Shown here: piece by piece, positions 44,061 through 53,912 of the stretch
Position numbering within the stretch: the first letter of the stretch is position 1
How the letters are laid out: every line of letters begins with the position of its first letter
Origin: Plenodomus lindquistii
Lineage: Eukaryota > Ascomycota > Dothideomycetes > Pleosporales > Leptosphaeriaceae
Assembly: GCA_025504975.1 (NCBI GenBank)
Contig: JANUWI010000001.1
Span: forward strand, 1,922,001 to 1,986,000
Length of the DNA: 64,000 nt
Direction of reading: 5' to 3'
Notes under the pieces: generated by a model
What the model was told of the DNA's origin: nothing
Seen by the model: the letters and a program-made list of their open reading frames with translations, nothing else
The model's database searches: none
Translations under genes and position numbers: made by a program

Positions 44061-45696
44061 ATGCTGGTTCCTGTCTGCCTCGTCTCCCAGTTTGCATACT
44101 ACACCTATGCCTTTTCGATACCATCGCTACCACGCCTGAGCAACTATGTGAGCGCGAGTCAGAGTCAGAGTCAGCAGCAGCCACTGCAGGACACACTCGA
44201 TGCGTGGATAGAGAGGGAAGAGCGGATAGCACTGGACAAGTTGTTTGCAAATGTTGCGCCTGGTGGCGGCAATGTGAAAGGGAAAGGTGTTGCGCCTGGC
44301 ACCGTGGTTGCGAGTCCAAGTCAAGACGAGCCTGATTATTGGTATCAATGTATGTGCATTCTCTTTGCCTAAAGAAAAGAAGCGCTTGCTAATATGTACC
44401 GCAGGGGTACGAGATGCCGCCATCACCATGGACACGCTGGTAGATATTTTCGCCGACGATCCAACCTCCTCTCACGCCTCAGACATCTCCACCATCCTGG
44501 ATGCGTATACCTCACTCCAAGGCGACATCCAGCATTCCTCCAATCCTTCGGGAACTTTCGATGACCTCTCGAGCCTCGGCGAGCCCAAATTCCACGTCGA
44601 TGGCACACCATTCACAGGTTCATGGGGACGGCCCCAACGCGACGGCCCGGCACTCAGATCACTGACGCTTATGCACTACCTCCATGAATACAACGCTTCA
44701 CATCCCTCTCTATGGAGCTCAGAGAAATCAAAAGAGTTCTATGGGCAGTTCTACACAGCGGAGATGCCGCCCCGCAGCGTGATCAAGGCCGATCTTGAAT
44801 ACGTGAGCCACTACTGGAACGAGTCCAGCTTTGACCTATGGGAGGAGGTAGAAGGCCTGCATTTCTTCAACCTCATGGTCAGCGCACGAAGTCTCCGCGA
44901 AGGCTCCAAACTCGCGCGAACATTCTCAGACAATGGAGCAGCAGAATGGTACGAAGAACAAGCCTCCTACATCGAGTCTCTCCTCCGTAAATTCTGGAAC
45001 GCGCAAAAAGGCCACCTCGTCGAAACACTCTGGAGCAAGCGAAGCGGTCTAGACTGCGGCTTACTCCTTGGATCCCTCCACGCACTGCCTGCTGCGACCT
45101 CAGAAGACGAAGCAATATACCCCCCCTGGTCCGACGAAATCCTCGTCTCCCTCCTCGCCCTCACAAACGACCAACGCGACCGCTTCCCCATCAACAGCAA
45201 ACCCACCGACGACGCCGACACCGACGCACCCGAGGAAATCGCCTTCGAAGGCACAGGCCTGGGCCGCTACCCAGAAGACGTCTACAACGGTTACACGGCC
45301 ACCCCCTCGGGCGGCAACCCCTGGTTTCTCTGCACATCCAGCGCAGCCTCAATCCTCTACCACACGGCCTCGCACTTCGTCCTCGCCGAAAACCTCACCA
45401 TCACATCTACCAGTCTCCCCTTTTACACCTCCCTCCTCGCATCCTCCTCCCTCGACGTCGAAACAGGTACCTTTGGCCCCGCAGACGCGCTCTACCACTC
45501 CATCATCGAGCATCTCGTCTCCTCTGCAGACGAGTTCCTGGACGTTGTCAAGACGCATGTCGACGCTGAGGGGAGTATGAGTGAGCAGTTTGATCGGCAC
45601 ACGGGGTTTTTGACGGGCGCTAGGGATTTGACGTGGAGTTATGGGGCGTTTTTGGGGGCGGGCAGGGCGAGGAGGGCGGTGAGGGCGGTGTTGTGA
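44061..45696 (+). CDS. GH15 glucoamylase without a starch-binding domain
   Basis: Two exons, 44061-44349 and 44405-45696; 526 residues. Signal peptide at about residues 1-18 (MLVPVCLVSQFAYYTYAF). The splice rebuilds DYWYQWVRDAAITMDTL, the usual GH15 block. Catalytic acid Glu243 lies in DLWEEVEGLHFF and catalytic base Glu490 in SEQFDRHTG, followed by GARDLTWSYGAFLGA. Other GH15 hallmarks are LGEPKFHVDGTPFTGSWGRP and GRYPEDVYNG. Family knowledge: releases glucose from the non-reducing ends of starch and glycogen. The chain stops right after the catalytic domain, so there is no CBM20; in this it resembles yeast Sga1. Secreted or vacuolar by inference. Confidence 0.93.
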
Positions 45697-46057
45697 GGGT
45701 TTGTGGGGAGGACGGGGGAGGAGGGTGGAGAGTATGATTTGGTATGGGGACGAATTATGATGTTATGATTGTTTTATGCTATGGGATGGATGGGTGGGCT
45801 GGGCGTGGCCTGTTGGATGCGGCTGCGGCTGCGGCTGCGGCTACGACTATGGATGTGACTATGGGCTGGAAATACTTTGATACCCTCGTTTACTTTTCAC
45901 AATTGGACATGTATTTTCTTACTCCGGTCCTGCCTGTCCGATCTCTACGCCGAGATCGACGTACTTAGCCTGCATGCCTGCTGCATGTCACCCTCATCCC
46001 CCCGTCCCCAAGTCAGCTACGAAGACGTCTTCTCCCCTTCTCCGCACACTCACACCC
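45697..46057. other. intergenic with GCGGCT repeat
   Basis: 3' region of the glucoamylase gene and of the convergent small Cys-rich gene. It holds a simple repeat at 45819-45842; nothing else seen. Confidence 0.55.
45819..45842. repeat. (GCGGCT)4 simple repeat
   Basis: Four exact tandem copies of a six-base unit in the intergenic region after the glucoamylase gene. Confidence 0.85.
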
Positions 46058-46315
46058 TCACGCCCCCCTCACAGGCCTAATAGGCCCAGGCTCCCACTCC
46101 CACCCATTACCCTGCGCCATCTTCAACGCCGCCAACTTCCGCATACACCTCGTCCAACAGTCACCGCAGTACCCGCCTACACTCCGCGTCTTGACAGTCG
46201 GTGGACAGCGGGCTGCGTTGTGCGTGCGGACGAGGTAGCATTCCTCAAAGGGGTGGTCGGGGGAGGGGATCCGGTGGCTGCAGTTTTGGTGGAGGATTTC
46301 GTGGCGGCGGCACAT
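46058..46315 (-). CDS. very small Cys/His-rich protein, 85 aa (family member A)
   Basis: Single frame of 85 residues starting MCRRHEILHQNCSHR. Cys at 2, 12, 26, 37, 50, 53 and 57 plus several His, with PFEEC and YCGDCW. No signal peptide, so probably cytosolic or nuclear. The same layout (MC start, Cys near 11, PFxxC near 26, C-x2-C-W near 53) occurs in the protein at 49837-50148, which argues that both are real genes of one family. Inference: a zinc-binding small protein. I do not recognise a named family. Confidence 0.6.
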   Translation of the reverse strand: MCRRHEILHQNCSHRIPSPDHPFEECYLVRTHNAARCPPTVKTRSVGGYCGDCWTRCMRKLAALKMAQGNGWEWEPGPIRPVRGA

Positions 46316-48577
46316 TTTTGCGGGAGGGTCGTGTGGTTAGTTGATTGTAGGGGGTGAGATGGTGGAGTGTAATGGAATGGAGTGGGAAAGCTGTGGTGTG
46401 TGGTTTGTGGGGGTTATGTGTTGGCTGAGACTGGGACTGGTTGAGTGGATGTGGATGTGGTGGGTGAGAAGGGCTGGTACATGAGAGAGGGAGATGTTGG
46501 CGAGGGAGTGTTTGCTACTGCTGCTGCCTGCGGTGGACTGCTGTTCTGTAGTTCTATTGTGCTAGCTTGGGCGGGGTGAAGTCGGCATTGTGATCCAGAC
46601 GTGACTGCTCTTTGAAAACGCAATACAGGTACCAGCTTTCGTTGCAAATCTCGATGTATGCGATAGCAATGTGCGAGATTTGGCTTATCCTAGGAAACTG
46701 TCACCGCGGATATAGATGAAGGGCTGTTGCTGGTCATTTGCGTCTCTTTGGCGTTTGTTCGTGTACTTGGTATCATAGCTATAAAGACTGCGTTCATCGC
46801 GAAGCAGAAGGAGTTGTGGGAGTACGTTGCCATGGTCATATCGCAAACTTTGGAAACACCTTCGCTAGTTCTACTTTCGTGATTAAATTCTGGTTCCTCG
46901 CCATGGTCAGGAGGAAGAGGTGCTTTATACGACACATCGACCTGTGACATGAATATTGTGGAGGGGGGGGTGTCCGCTAAACTGAAAGGGTGAGTAAAGA
47001 GATCATTCTTAATATCTATCATGCTGGGCAGGGTAGGCGGGATCATTGTGTACTGCATAAAGTTCGGGTACTGGTAGTAGTAGGAGTGACTGAGGAGCCG
47101 CCATCGCACGTGCCAGCCACACAACAGATCGTCCTCTTTTGTAGCTTCAGCCAGCGCATCAGCCTTTCATCCGGCGGGACAAGCCTGGACGAGACATCTT
47201 ATACATTACCAAGAGCCTGGGCACCCGGGGCGGTACGGATCCCGAATCTGGGGTGCTTCAGTTGGTGGGTAAATGCTGATTGGTGCATGATGTGTTTCCA
47301 GGTTCCAGGATCCTCAAATTCTCCGCGTTGAGTAACCTTCTGCAATCGTCCAGATGTAGTGGGCATAGTGGAGAGCCATGGGCTGCGCTCCGATATACCA
47401 TCTATGCATCGCGAAAATGACATATGGGGTGCCTTCCAAAACTGCCTGTCTACAACCTCACAGCACTCCTCAACCAGAAACCCCAGCAAAGTGAGCAATG
47501 CTTGCATTTTCCCAACGGTAGGACTGAGGCTACGCGATTACTGTAAAGTCGACTTCGGTAGCGAGCGATCTACCCACGAAACTACGTCCGTGCGGACATC
47601 TGCCTCGGTCCGGTGATGGCAAATGCAATCATGATGCTGCGGTGATGGCGGAGGCTTGGAGCACACACACAGAAGATCGTCGTCGCGTTCCCGGGGTTAG
47701 ATGGCGTTCGTGGCGAGGAGCGCGGGCAGCTGTCCTGGTTTCGACTGCTGCCTGGAAAGCGCGATGTTTTGTGGAAACATCCGAGTGCGGGTCTTGCCGA
47801 ACTGCTCCAACCCTCTCATCTCTCCGCCAGGACATGCTATGCAGCATCGAGGCATCAATACAATGACTTCAAAGGTTCACTGGTGTGGCCCATCAAGAAG
47901 AAGACGCATATTGAAAAGCACTGTCTCCATAGAATGTGCCTCTGTCGCCGCTTCCATCCGCCACAGCATGTACCACGCGACCCACTGCATGATTACAGCC
48001 CACGAGGTCGCGCGTGCGCCAAGTACTCCTTTAACCGCGGAAGAAATCCAAAGGCGGAAGACTTGACATATGGAAAGGGTAGAGATGAAGGAGGCTTCGC
48101 CATGACGGCTGTAGCGCTGTCGTGCACATACGGTAACCCCACAGCGGCGATATTGAAACGTCTAAGTACATGACTACGCTGAACACTACAGGGGTGCAGC
48201 GTTTCAAGATCTTGAGCCAATCAACATGCCTTTATCGTTCCAACGTGCTCATAATTCGCCGTCATGCTCAATGCAATTGGTTGGTTTGACTCGATTTTGC
48301 ATTGTTTCCACGACACAGCCAAGCTAAACAGATTAATTTCTCGCCGACTCTACTCCCTTAATTCTGCCTTGACTGCATGCAGATGGTGGAGCGCCCCATG
48401 GTTCGCAATGCTTCTCGTACATCCCTACACATAAATCCTGGTCTTTTCAATATCCGCTGTCTATAGTCATGGGTTTTATGTATAAAGACGGCCTGAGTCG
48501 TCCTCCAATGTTCTCATCACACCCTGTCAATTCGTTTTCCGCTTCACGACACCTCAACACCACGCTCAATAATCACA
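46316..48577. other. 2.26 kb intergenic region; a possible coding relic near 46694
   Basis: Longest gap in the window. On the plus strand a stop-free stretch at 46694-46882 reads like a protein piece with one hydrophobic helix followed by a charged segment (AKQKELWEYVAMV), but has no ATG or clear upstream exon. Frames elsewhere, including the 144-codon minus-strand frame at 46690-47124, have no support. The last 100 bases contain a TATAAA at 48481 serving the xylanase gene. Confidence 0.5.
48481..48486 (+). promoter_or_regulatory. TATA box of the GH11 xylanase gene
   Basis: TATAAA lies 97 bases before the xylanase ATG, a normal spacing for a strongly regulated secreted-enzyme gene. A GTGGAG matching the CreA consensus SYGGRG occurs further upstream near 48387; this is a short motif and may be chance. 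Confidence 0.5.
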
Positions 48578-49370
48578 ATGGTCTCATTCACCTCCCTCAT
48601 CACCGCCGTCGTGGCTGCTACCGGCGCTCTCGCTGCCCCAGCCACTGATGTGTCAGTCCGCTCCTCTGGAGATCTTGTTGCGCGCCAGAGCACCCCCAAC
48701 GCTGAGGGAACACACAACGGATGCTGTGAGTATCTTTGAATGGGTCGCCCATTGCTCAACGCTGACTTGTTGCAAAGTCTACTCCTGGTGGACTGATGGT
48801 GGCTCCAAGGTCACTTACACCAACGGTAACGCTGGAAGCTACAGCGTGACCTGGGGTAGCGGAGGTAACTTCGTCGGTGGAAAGGGATGGAACCCTGGTT
48901 CTGCCCGGTATGTTGCAATCCCACGAGACTGAAAAAGATAGCTTCTAATCATAGCTACCAGCACCATTACCTACTCTGGTACCTACAAGCCCAACGGCAA
49001 CTCTTACCTGGCTATTTACGGATGGACACGCAACCCGCTCATCGAATACTACGTTGTCGAGAACTTCGGCACATACGACCCGTCCTCCCAATCAACCAAT
49101 AAGGGTACCGTCACCGCCGATGGCTCCACCTACAAGATCGCTCAGTCAACCCGCACCAACCAACCATCCATTGATGGTACCAAGACCTTTCAGCAGTACT
49201 GGTCTGTTCGTCAGAACAAGCGCTCCAGCGGCAGCGTCAACATGAAGACCCACTTCGATGCTTGGGCCAGCAAGGGCATGAACCTTGGTAGCACCTTCTA
49301 CTACCAGATTGTCGCGACTGAGGGTTATTTCAGCACCGGCAGCTCTTCGATCACCGTCAACTGCCCGTAA
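48578..49370 (+). CDS. GH11 endo-1,4-beta-xylanase
   Basis: Three exons, 48578-48725, 48778-48907 and 48962-49370; 228 residues. Signal peptide residues 1-19 (MVSFTSLITAVVAATGALA), then a propeptide with a dibasic-like VRSS...VARQ cleavage area. The beta-jelly-roll motifs are clear: FYSWWTDG, YSGTYKPNGNSYLAIYGWTR, the nucleophile Glu121 in PLIEYYVVE, the thumb loop QPSIDGTKTF and the acid/base Glu213 in VATEGYFSTG. Family knowledge: secreted, hydrolyses the xylan backbone of plant cell walls. No carbohydrate-binding module. The 3' splice of intron 2 uses CTACCAG, not the earlier ATAG. Confidence 0.97.
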
Positions 49371-49836
49371 GCGTATCGCGTTCTCGATTTTCAGTCTTCA
49401 AAGCACCAGCTCGCGCCGCTTGTAACCAGACCTGTCAAAATCCTTTCATCTCGGGTTTCGAGCCCTTGATGATAGGCAATTCTTCTGTAAATATATTTAC
49501 CCTTCGTGCTCGCAATCGCGTGTCACAGCAATATGAAGACAGTGTATGCACTTGCCACCTTTCTTCAATAACTCTGACCGCGACTATCACATGTCGACCG
49601 AGGACAATGTCCTACTTATATCATCCTGACGGTGAGTGAAGACCTCACGACTACCGCATCGAATTCAATACTGAACTGGCTGTCAAAGTCACTCATGTAT
49701 CTCACCACAGCTTCATCACCAAGGTGATCGCTAACCATGACCAACCGTCTTTGTGAATGCGCCACTTGGTATAAATGCTCTACGTCGTGCGACATGCTCT
49801 GTCTCCATCTATATATAATACTCAACACTAACAACA
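49371..49836. other. intergenic, no gene seen
   Basis: Between the xylanase stop and the small Cys-rich gene. It carries the xylanase 3' end, and TATATATAATA near 49810 is a likely TATA element for the next gene. Confidence 0.5.
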
Positions 49837-50148
49837 ATGTGCGTTCGCAACAGTATACAATATGCTTGCCATCCCGCGCATGAATACCTCAACACCATTG
49901 AGCCGTTCACGCTATGCTTCAATGCTCCAAAGAAACCTTTCCCGCGGCCGTGCGCCAACGTATCATCTACCTGCCGACGGAGCAATGAATGGTGCCTCGA
50001 ATGCTGGGAAAAGGAACAAGAGCGAATAGCGAAGGATAACAATGGCGGTAAGACGGTTCGGGACGATCGGTGGCGCGGTGGCTCTCGGTGGACAGGTTAC
50101 CAGGGAGAACGTGGACATGATACATGGCGCGATGATGTGCCGCAGTAG
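49837..50148 (+). CDS. very small Cys-rich protein, 103 aa (family member B)
   Basis: ATG-led frame of 103 residues, starting MCVRNSIQYACHPAHEY. Cys at 2, 11, 27, 39, 46, 53 and 56, with PFTLC and WCLECW; a charged Arg/Gly-rich tail follows. The N-terminal two-thirds line up in spacing with the protein encoded at 46058-46315. No signal peptide. A TATA-like element lies about 26 bases upstream. Function unknown; a metal-binding protein is the obvious inference. Confidence 0.58.
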   Translation: MCVRNSIQYACHPAHEYLNTIEPFTLCFNAPKKPFPRPCANVSSTCRRSNEWCLECWEKEQERIAKDNNGGKTVRDDRWRGGSRWTGYQGERGHDTWRDDVPQ

Positions 50149-50449
50149 CAAGTGAGAGAATGGCGATGTAGCCGGGTACTATGATTTAGCTCTGGCGAGC
50201 GGTTCTTCTACATGTGTGCCTTCACCTCGTCGTCCATACTCTCCTTGTGACGTGGCTCTTGCCGAAGCATTACGCTAATCAACTTACTCACCTCTAGCCT
50301 AGCTGAATGTTCTCGCCTTGAGATCAGACCAAACCCTTTCATCTTCACATCGTCTCTTGTCAGATCTCACCACCTTGACATCTGACTAGCTTCTACCTCG
50401 CGATTGGCCTAGGTCTATCGCTCTTGCGGTGCATTCACATTGGACCATC
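50149..50449. other. intergenic, no gene seen
   Basis: Short spacer between two plus-strand genes; pyrimidine-rich near the downstream start, probably the promoter of the coiled-coil gene. Confidence 0.5.
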
Positions 50450-51791
50450 ATGGCTGCTCCTAGTCAAGCCCCGACCACGATGTCTGCCACCAACAAGCGG
50501 ACAAGACAAGTGTGGAGCCTACTGCAGCTCCAAGAAGACATCGCAAATGATGAAGAGTGGCATACTCATTACAGGTGCATGCCCTCCATCACGAAGGTCA
50601 AGTTCTATCAGCTTTCCAGGGACCAGGGCAAGCGTCTTCTTGTTGGCATTCTTCCGAATCCAAAGAAAACTCGCGTCTACGCCCACTGGGGGCGAAATCG
50701 AGTCTGTGACACGGTGGAGTTGTGGGCTCAGCCTGGACCTGACGTGCAAAAATTTCCATTAGCAACTCCGACCCAAAAGACTACATCGGACTTCTTAAGA
50801 AGTCTGGAGTTTGCCGAGCCCTTCGATCGGCTGAAGAATGTGTGGACAGCGTCTGGGCTGGTCAAACTCAGGAACCTGATCCTCTTCTACTTCCTGGAGA
50901 AAAAAATACTGGACATGTTATACGTTGGCTGGAGCGGGTCGGCTTCACTCAAAGCTGCCTTCTCGGAAGTCGCAGCCAAAGCGTTCAAAGAGTGCCGGCC
51001 TCGACTGGAATCTATAAAGCTGTCTAATGCCGTACCAGACACAAGCAGGATGGTTGGCAATGGGAACAATATCGAGAACAAGAAGTCGAACATCAAGCAA
51101 GAGCCGTCTCCCTATCAGCTTACAGTCGAGGCTCCAAGTAACGATTCGATCCGCGCGGTAGAAAAGCTGGTGTCCCCAGATCGCCTCGCAGCTTCTGCTA
51201 CTTCAGACGTACAATCGCGAACAGCTCAAGTAGTGCCAAAGGATGTCACGCTCTCGTGTGATGTGCATATGGGGCACAGGATGATCCAAGATCTGCCGAT
51301 CCCAGTTGTCGAGTTGAAACGAAAAAGATCCATGGACAATACACACAAAGGGACGGTTAGCGAAAGGCCGAATCTGGAACCAACAAAACCAAGACAACAG
51401 TATGATATGGGTCTGCTAAGCTTCAAGAGACCGGAGGACATTGTGAGTCGCTTCTTGGTTGCTTTGAGCAGTCTCCTAACAACTGTAGGTCGATCAATGC
51501 AAGCAGCTCGCGCAGGACAAAAGAGTCAAATTGCAAGAGAAAGTGGCAGACCTACAGAAAGCATTCAGCGGACAGTCAAAGGCTCTCTCCGAGACCAAAA
51601 ATAACCTCGAAATCTTCGAAAAGAATGTCGAGCGTGCGAAACAGCATTTGCAGTCTTTGGAGACAAGAATTTCGGAAACATCTTCGGAGTTGGAAGAAGC
51701 TCAGAAAGAGGTTGAATACATTCGGAAAATGGATCAGGGTTTCGAGAGCTTGGGAAAGTGGGGAATGATCAACAAGACTAATGCCGAATAA
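50450..51791 (+). CDS. coiled-coil protein of unknown function, 431 aa
   Basis: Two exons, 50450-51442 and 51489-51791, with intron GTGAGT...TGTAG; 431 residues. The N-terminal 170 residues look like a folded domain (VWSLLQLQEDIANDEEWHTH, KTRVYAHWGRNRV, LRNLILFYFLEKKILDM). The middle is disordered with IKQEPSP, which resembles a SUMO-conjugation site, and a basic ELKRKRS that could be an NLS. The second exon is a nearly continuous coiled coil to the end. I do not recognise the family. Inference: a nuclear scaffold or DNA-associated protein. It converges on the aminotransferase gene, 183 bases apart. Confidence 0.7.
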
Positions 51792-51974
51792 AGGGAGTAT
51801 TTTGACTTCATGTGGTACCTGGGCCAGGTGCAATCTGCAGGAAAGGGGCTGGGAGTTTTGTACGATGCTGTTAGCATCCGGGAGGTGCAGACAAGCACGT
51901 CAGCCAATGAAGGACGAGGAGTTACAAGAGGAGTTCCGGTGGAAAAGTGATTCAATATTTCTGCTTTAGAGAAA

Positions 51975-53477
51975 TCAAAGTCGTGCTTCCACAGCTGGGG
52001 CAGAAGGCAATGGCGCATCTGCGTTCGCATACAATGGCATCGTCCCGGGTGTCGTCCTGAGTGCCTCCTCCATAATCGCCAGAGCCAAGTCTAATTGCTC
52101 CTCGGTCACTGTAATGGGTGGTGCGATTCGGAAGACACCGCCGAATGATGCCATCGTTGCGAGCTGTGCCCACAAGCCCATTTCAACCATCTTCTTTGAC
52201 ACAGCTGCACCCACTTCTGGCGCGCCAACTTTCGTTTTCCTGTCTCCGACTATTTCGGCACCGGCCATCAGACCACGCCCCCGAACATCACCAATACATC
52301 CGTAGCGTGATTGTAGCTTCCTCAGACCGGCTTGCAGTTTGACACCAAGTCGCTTTGATCGGTCGCAGAGGTCGTCCCGGATGACAATTTCGAGAACCTT
52401 ATCGCCTACCGCAGCGGGGAGAGGGTCGTTTACGTGTGTGGTGTAGAACAACCAACCACTCTCCTTTGCATGTTGTGCAATTGGGTTTGATGTGAGAATT
52501 GCGCTCAATGGCAGTCCGTTTCCGAGCGTCTTGCTGAGTGTAACGATGTCTGGTACGACACCTTCGTCCTCGGGGTGGTGGGTGAATGCAAACATGTCTC
52601 CAGCTCTTCCCAGGGCAGTCTGCGCCTCGTCGACAATCAGAAGCATGCCTCTTGCTTCGCAGTGTCGCTTCATTGCTTTCAGGTAACCTGGAGGCAACTC
52701 GAGCATACCACCGCTAGATAAGATAGGTTCGACAAGCACGGCCGCTAAGGAACCACATGATTGCTTGTCTACCAGGTCAAAGCCGTAGTCGAGCTCTGTC
52801 TTCCAGTCATATGATCCGTCCGCGTGTCGAAATATCGAACGATAGGAGTTGGGCGTGGGTAGAGCCAGGTTGCCAGGCATATTTGGTCCATATCCAGAGC
52901 GGCCGGCGTGGTATTGTGCACCAAGCGAGGCACCGGTCATACCATGCCATGAAGCTGCCAATCCAACGATCTCAAACTTTCCAGTGAAGAACTTCGCCAG
53001 ACGGATGGCAGCCTCATTGCTTTCACCGCCGGTGCTCAAGAAGAAAGCCTTGTCCAATCCTGCCGGGGCGGCTCCTGTTAAACGCTTCGCCAGGCTGATA
53101 ACCGGTGGGCTGACCATGCCACTGAAAAGGTGATCTAAGTGTTGCGCATGCTCGTGGATTACACTGACAACTTCAGGGTGACCGTGTCCGACTAAAGAGA
53201 TAAGTGTGCTGTCATTTGGTCGAAAGGACTCGTCACATACTTAGGGTACTCATTTGGCCAGAAGTGAACTAGAAATTGTTAGTGAGTATGCCTATTCCAG
53301 ATGGCGAGGTATGACGGAACATACATCCATCATTCTGTGACCCGATGCCGTCTCCATATATATGCCATCAGTTGATGTGATGATTTCTGGATGGAACGCA
53401 GTGCCATATGTCAATAGACACTCGTCAGCATCCCGCTGGAGCTGTTCGATATTTGCATTGTCGTAGGGACGAGACAT
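51975..53477 (-). CDS. class III PLP-dependent aminotransferase (dialkylglycine decarboxylase-like)
   Basis: Three exons, 53477-53325, 53268-53241 (28 bases) and 53191-51975; 465 residues. Splicing gives DFTSGQMSTLIGHGHPEVV, the start of the class III fold. Further motifs: FFLSTGGESNEAAIRLAK, SWHGMTGASLGAQ, VEPILSSGGM, LIVDEAQTALGRAGDMFAF with the PLP-binding Asp, and Lys281 in TLSKTLGNGLPLSA, the Schiff-base lysine. Family knowledge: members include dialkylglycine decarboxylase, GABA and ornithine aminotransferases. The STGGESNEA and HVNDPLP motifs point to the dialkylglycine decarboxylase-like group. Substrate unknown. Divergent from a Zn2Cys6 regulator, which may control it. Confidence 0.9.
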
Positions 53478-53912
53478 GATGATGGCGACTTTTTGATTCA
53501 GGCAAGTTTCGTCTAATGGGGTTTGACGACATGGTGGATAGTGGTAGCATATATATATATATTAGGTCCAAAGAATGTTTATGTTGAAGAGGCTTTTCCG
53601 CGTGGTAGACTGGTCGTCGTTGCCCGTCAAGTTTACCGCGCTGATAAGAGTTGCCCTATCAATCTCAAGTCTCTCATTGGCCGAGTTGATGGCAATCTGA
53701 AGCTTGAGCCAATGATGTTCTTGCAATATGCTTGAGTCGCTCTGAATGCGGAAGCGCGCTCACATGACTCGAGGCGTCCAGTTTTCCGCTCAGCCTGGCC
53801 GTTCCCTCCTTCCCCGTCCAACCCCAACAAGCTTGCGGACACGCAGTAGCGTCACTGCGTTGCGTGTGCTGTCCAATTCCAGCATTTCGTGTGAATATCG
53901 AAGCTTACCGCG
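53478..53912. promoter_or_regulatory. shared 5' region of aminotransferase and Zn2Cys6 genes
   Basis: 435 bases between divergent start codons. An (AT)7 run at 53549-53562 lies about 75 bases upstream of the aminotransferase start and could serve as its TATA element. No clear inverted CGG pair of the type bound by Zn2Cys6 dimers was recognised. Confidence 0.5.

Noticed and set aside
46690..47124. 144-codon minus-strand frame
   Set aside because: Lies antisense to the coding-like stretch at 46694-46882, with no motif and unusual composition; likely a shadow.
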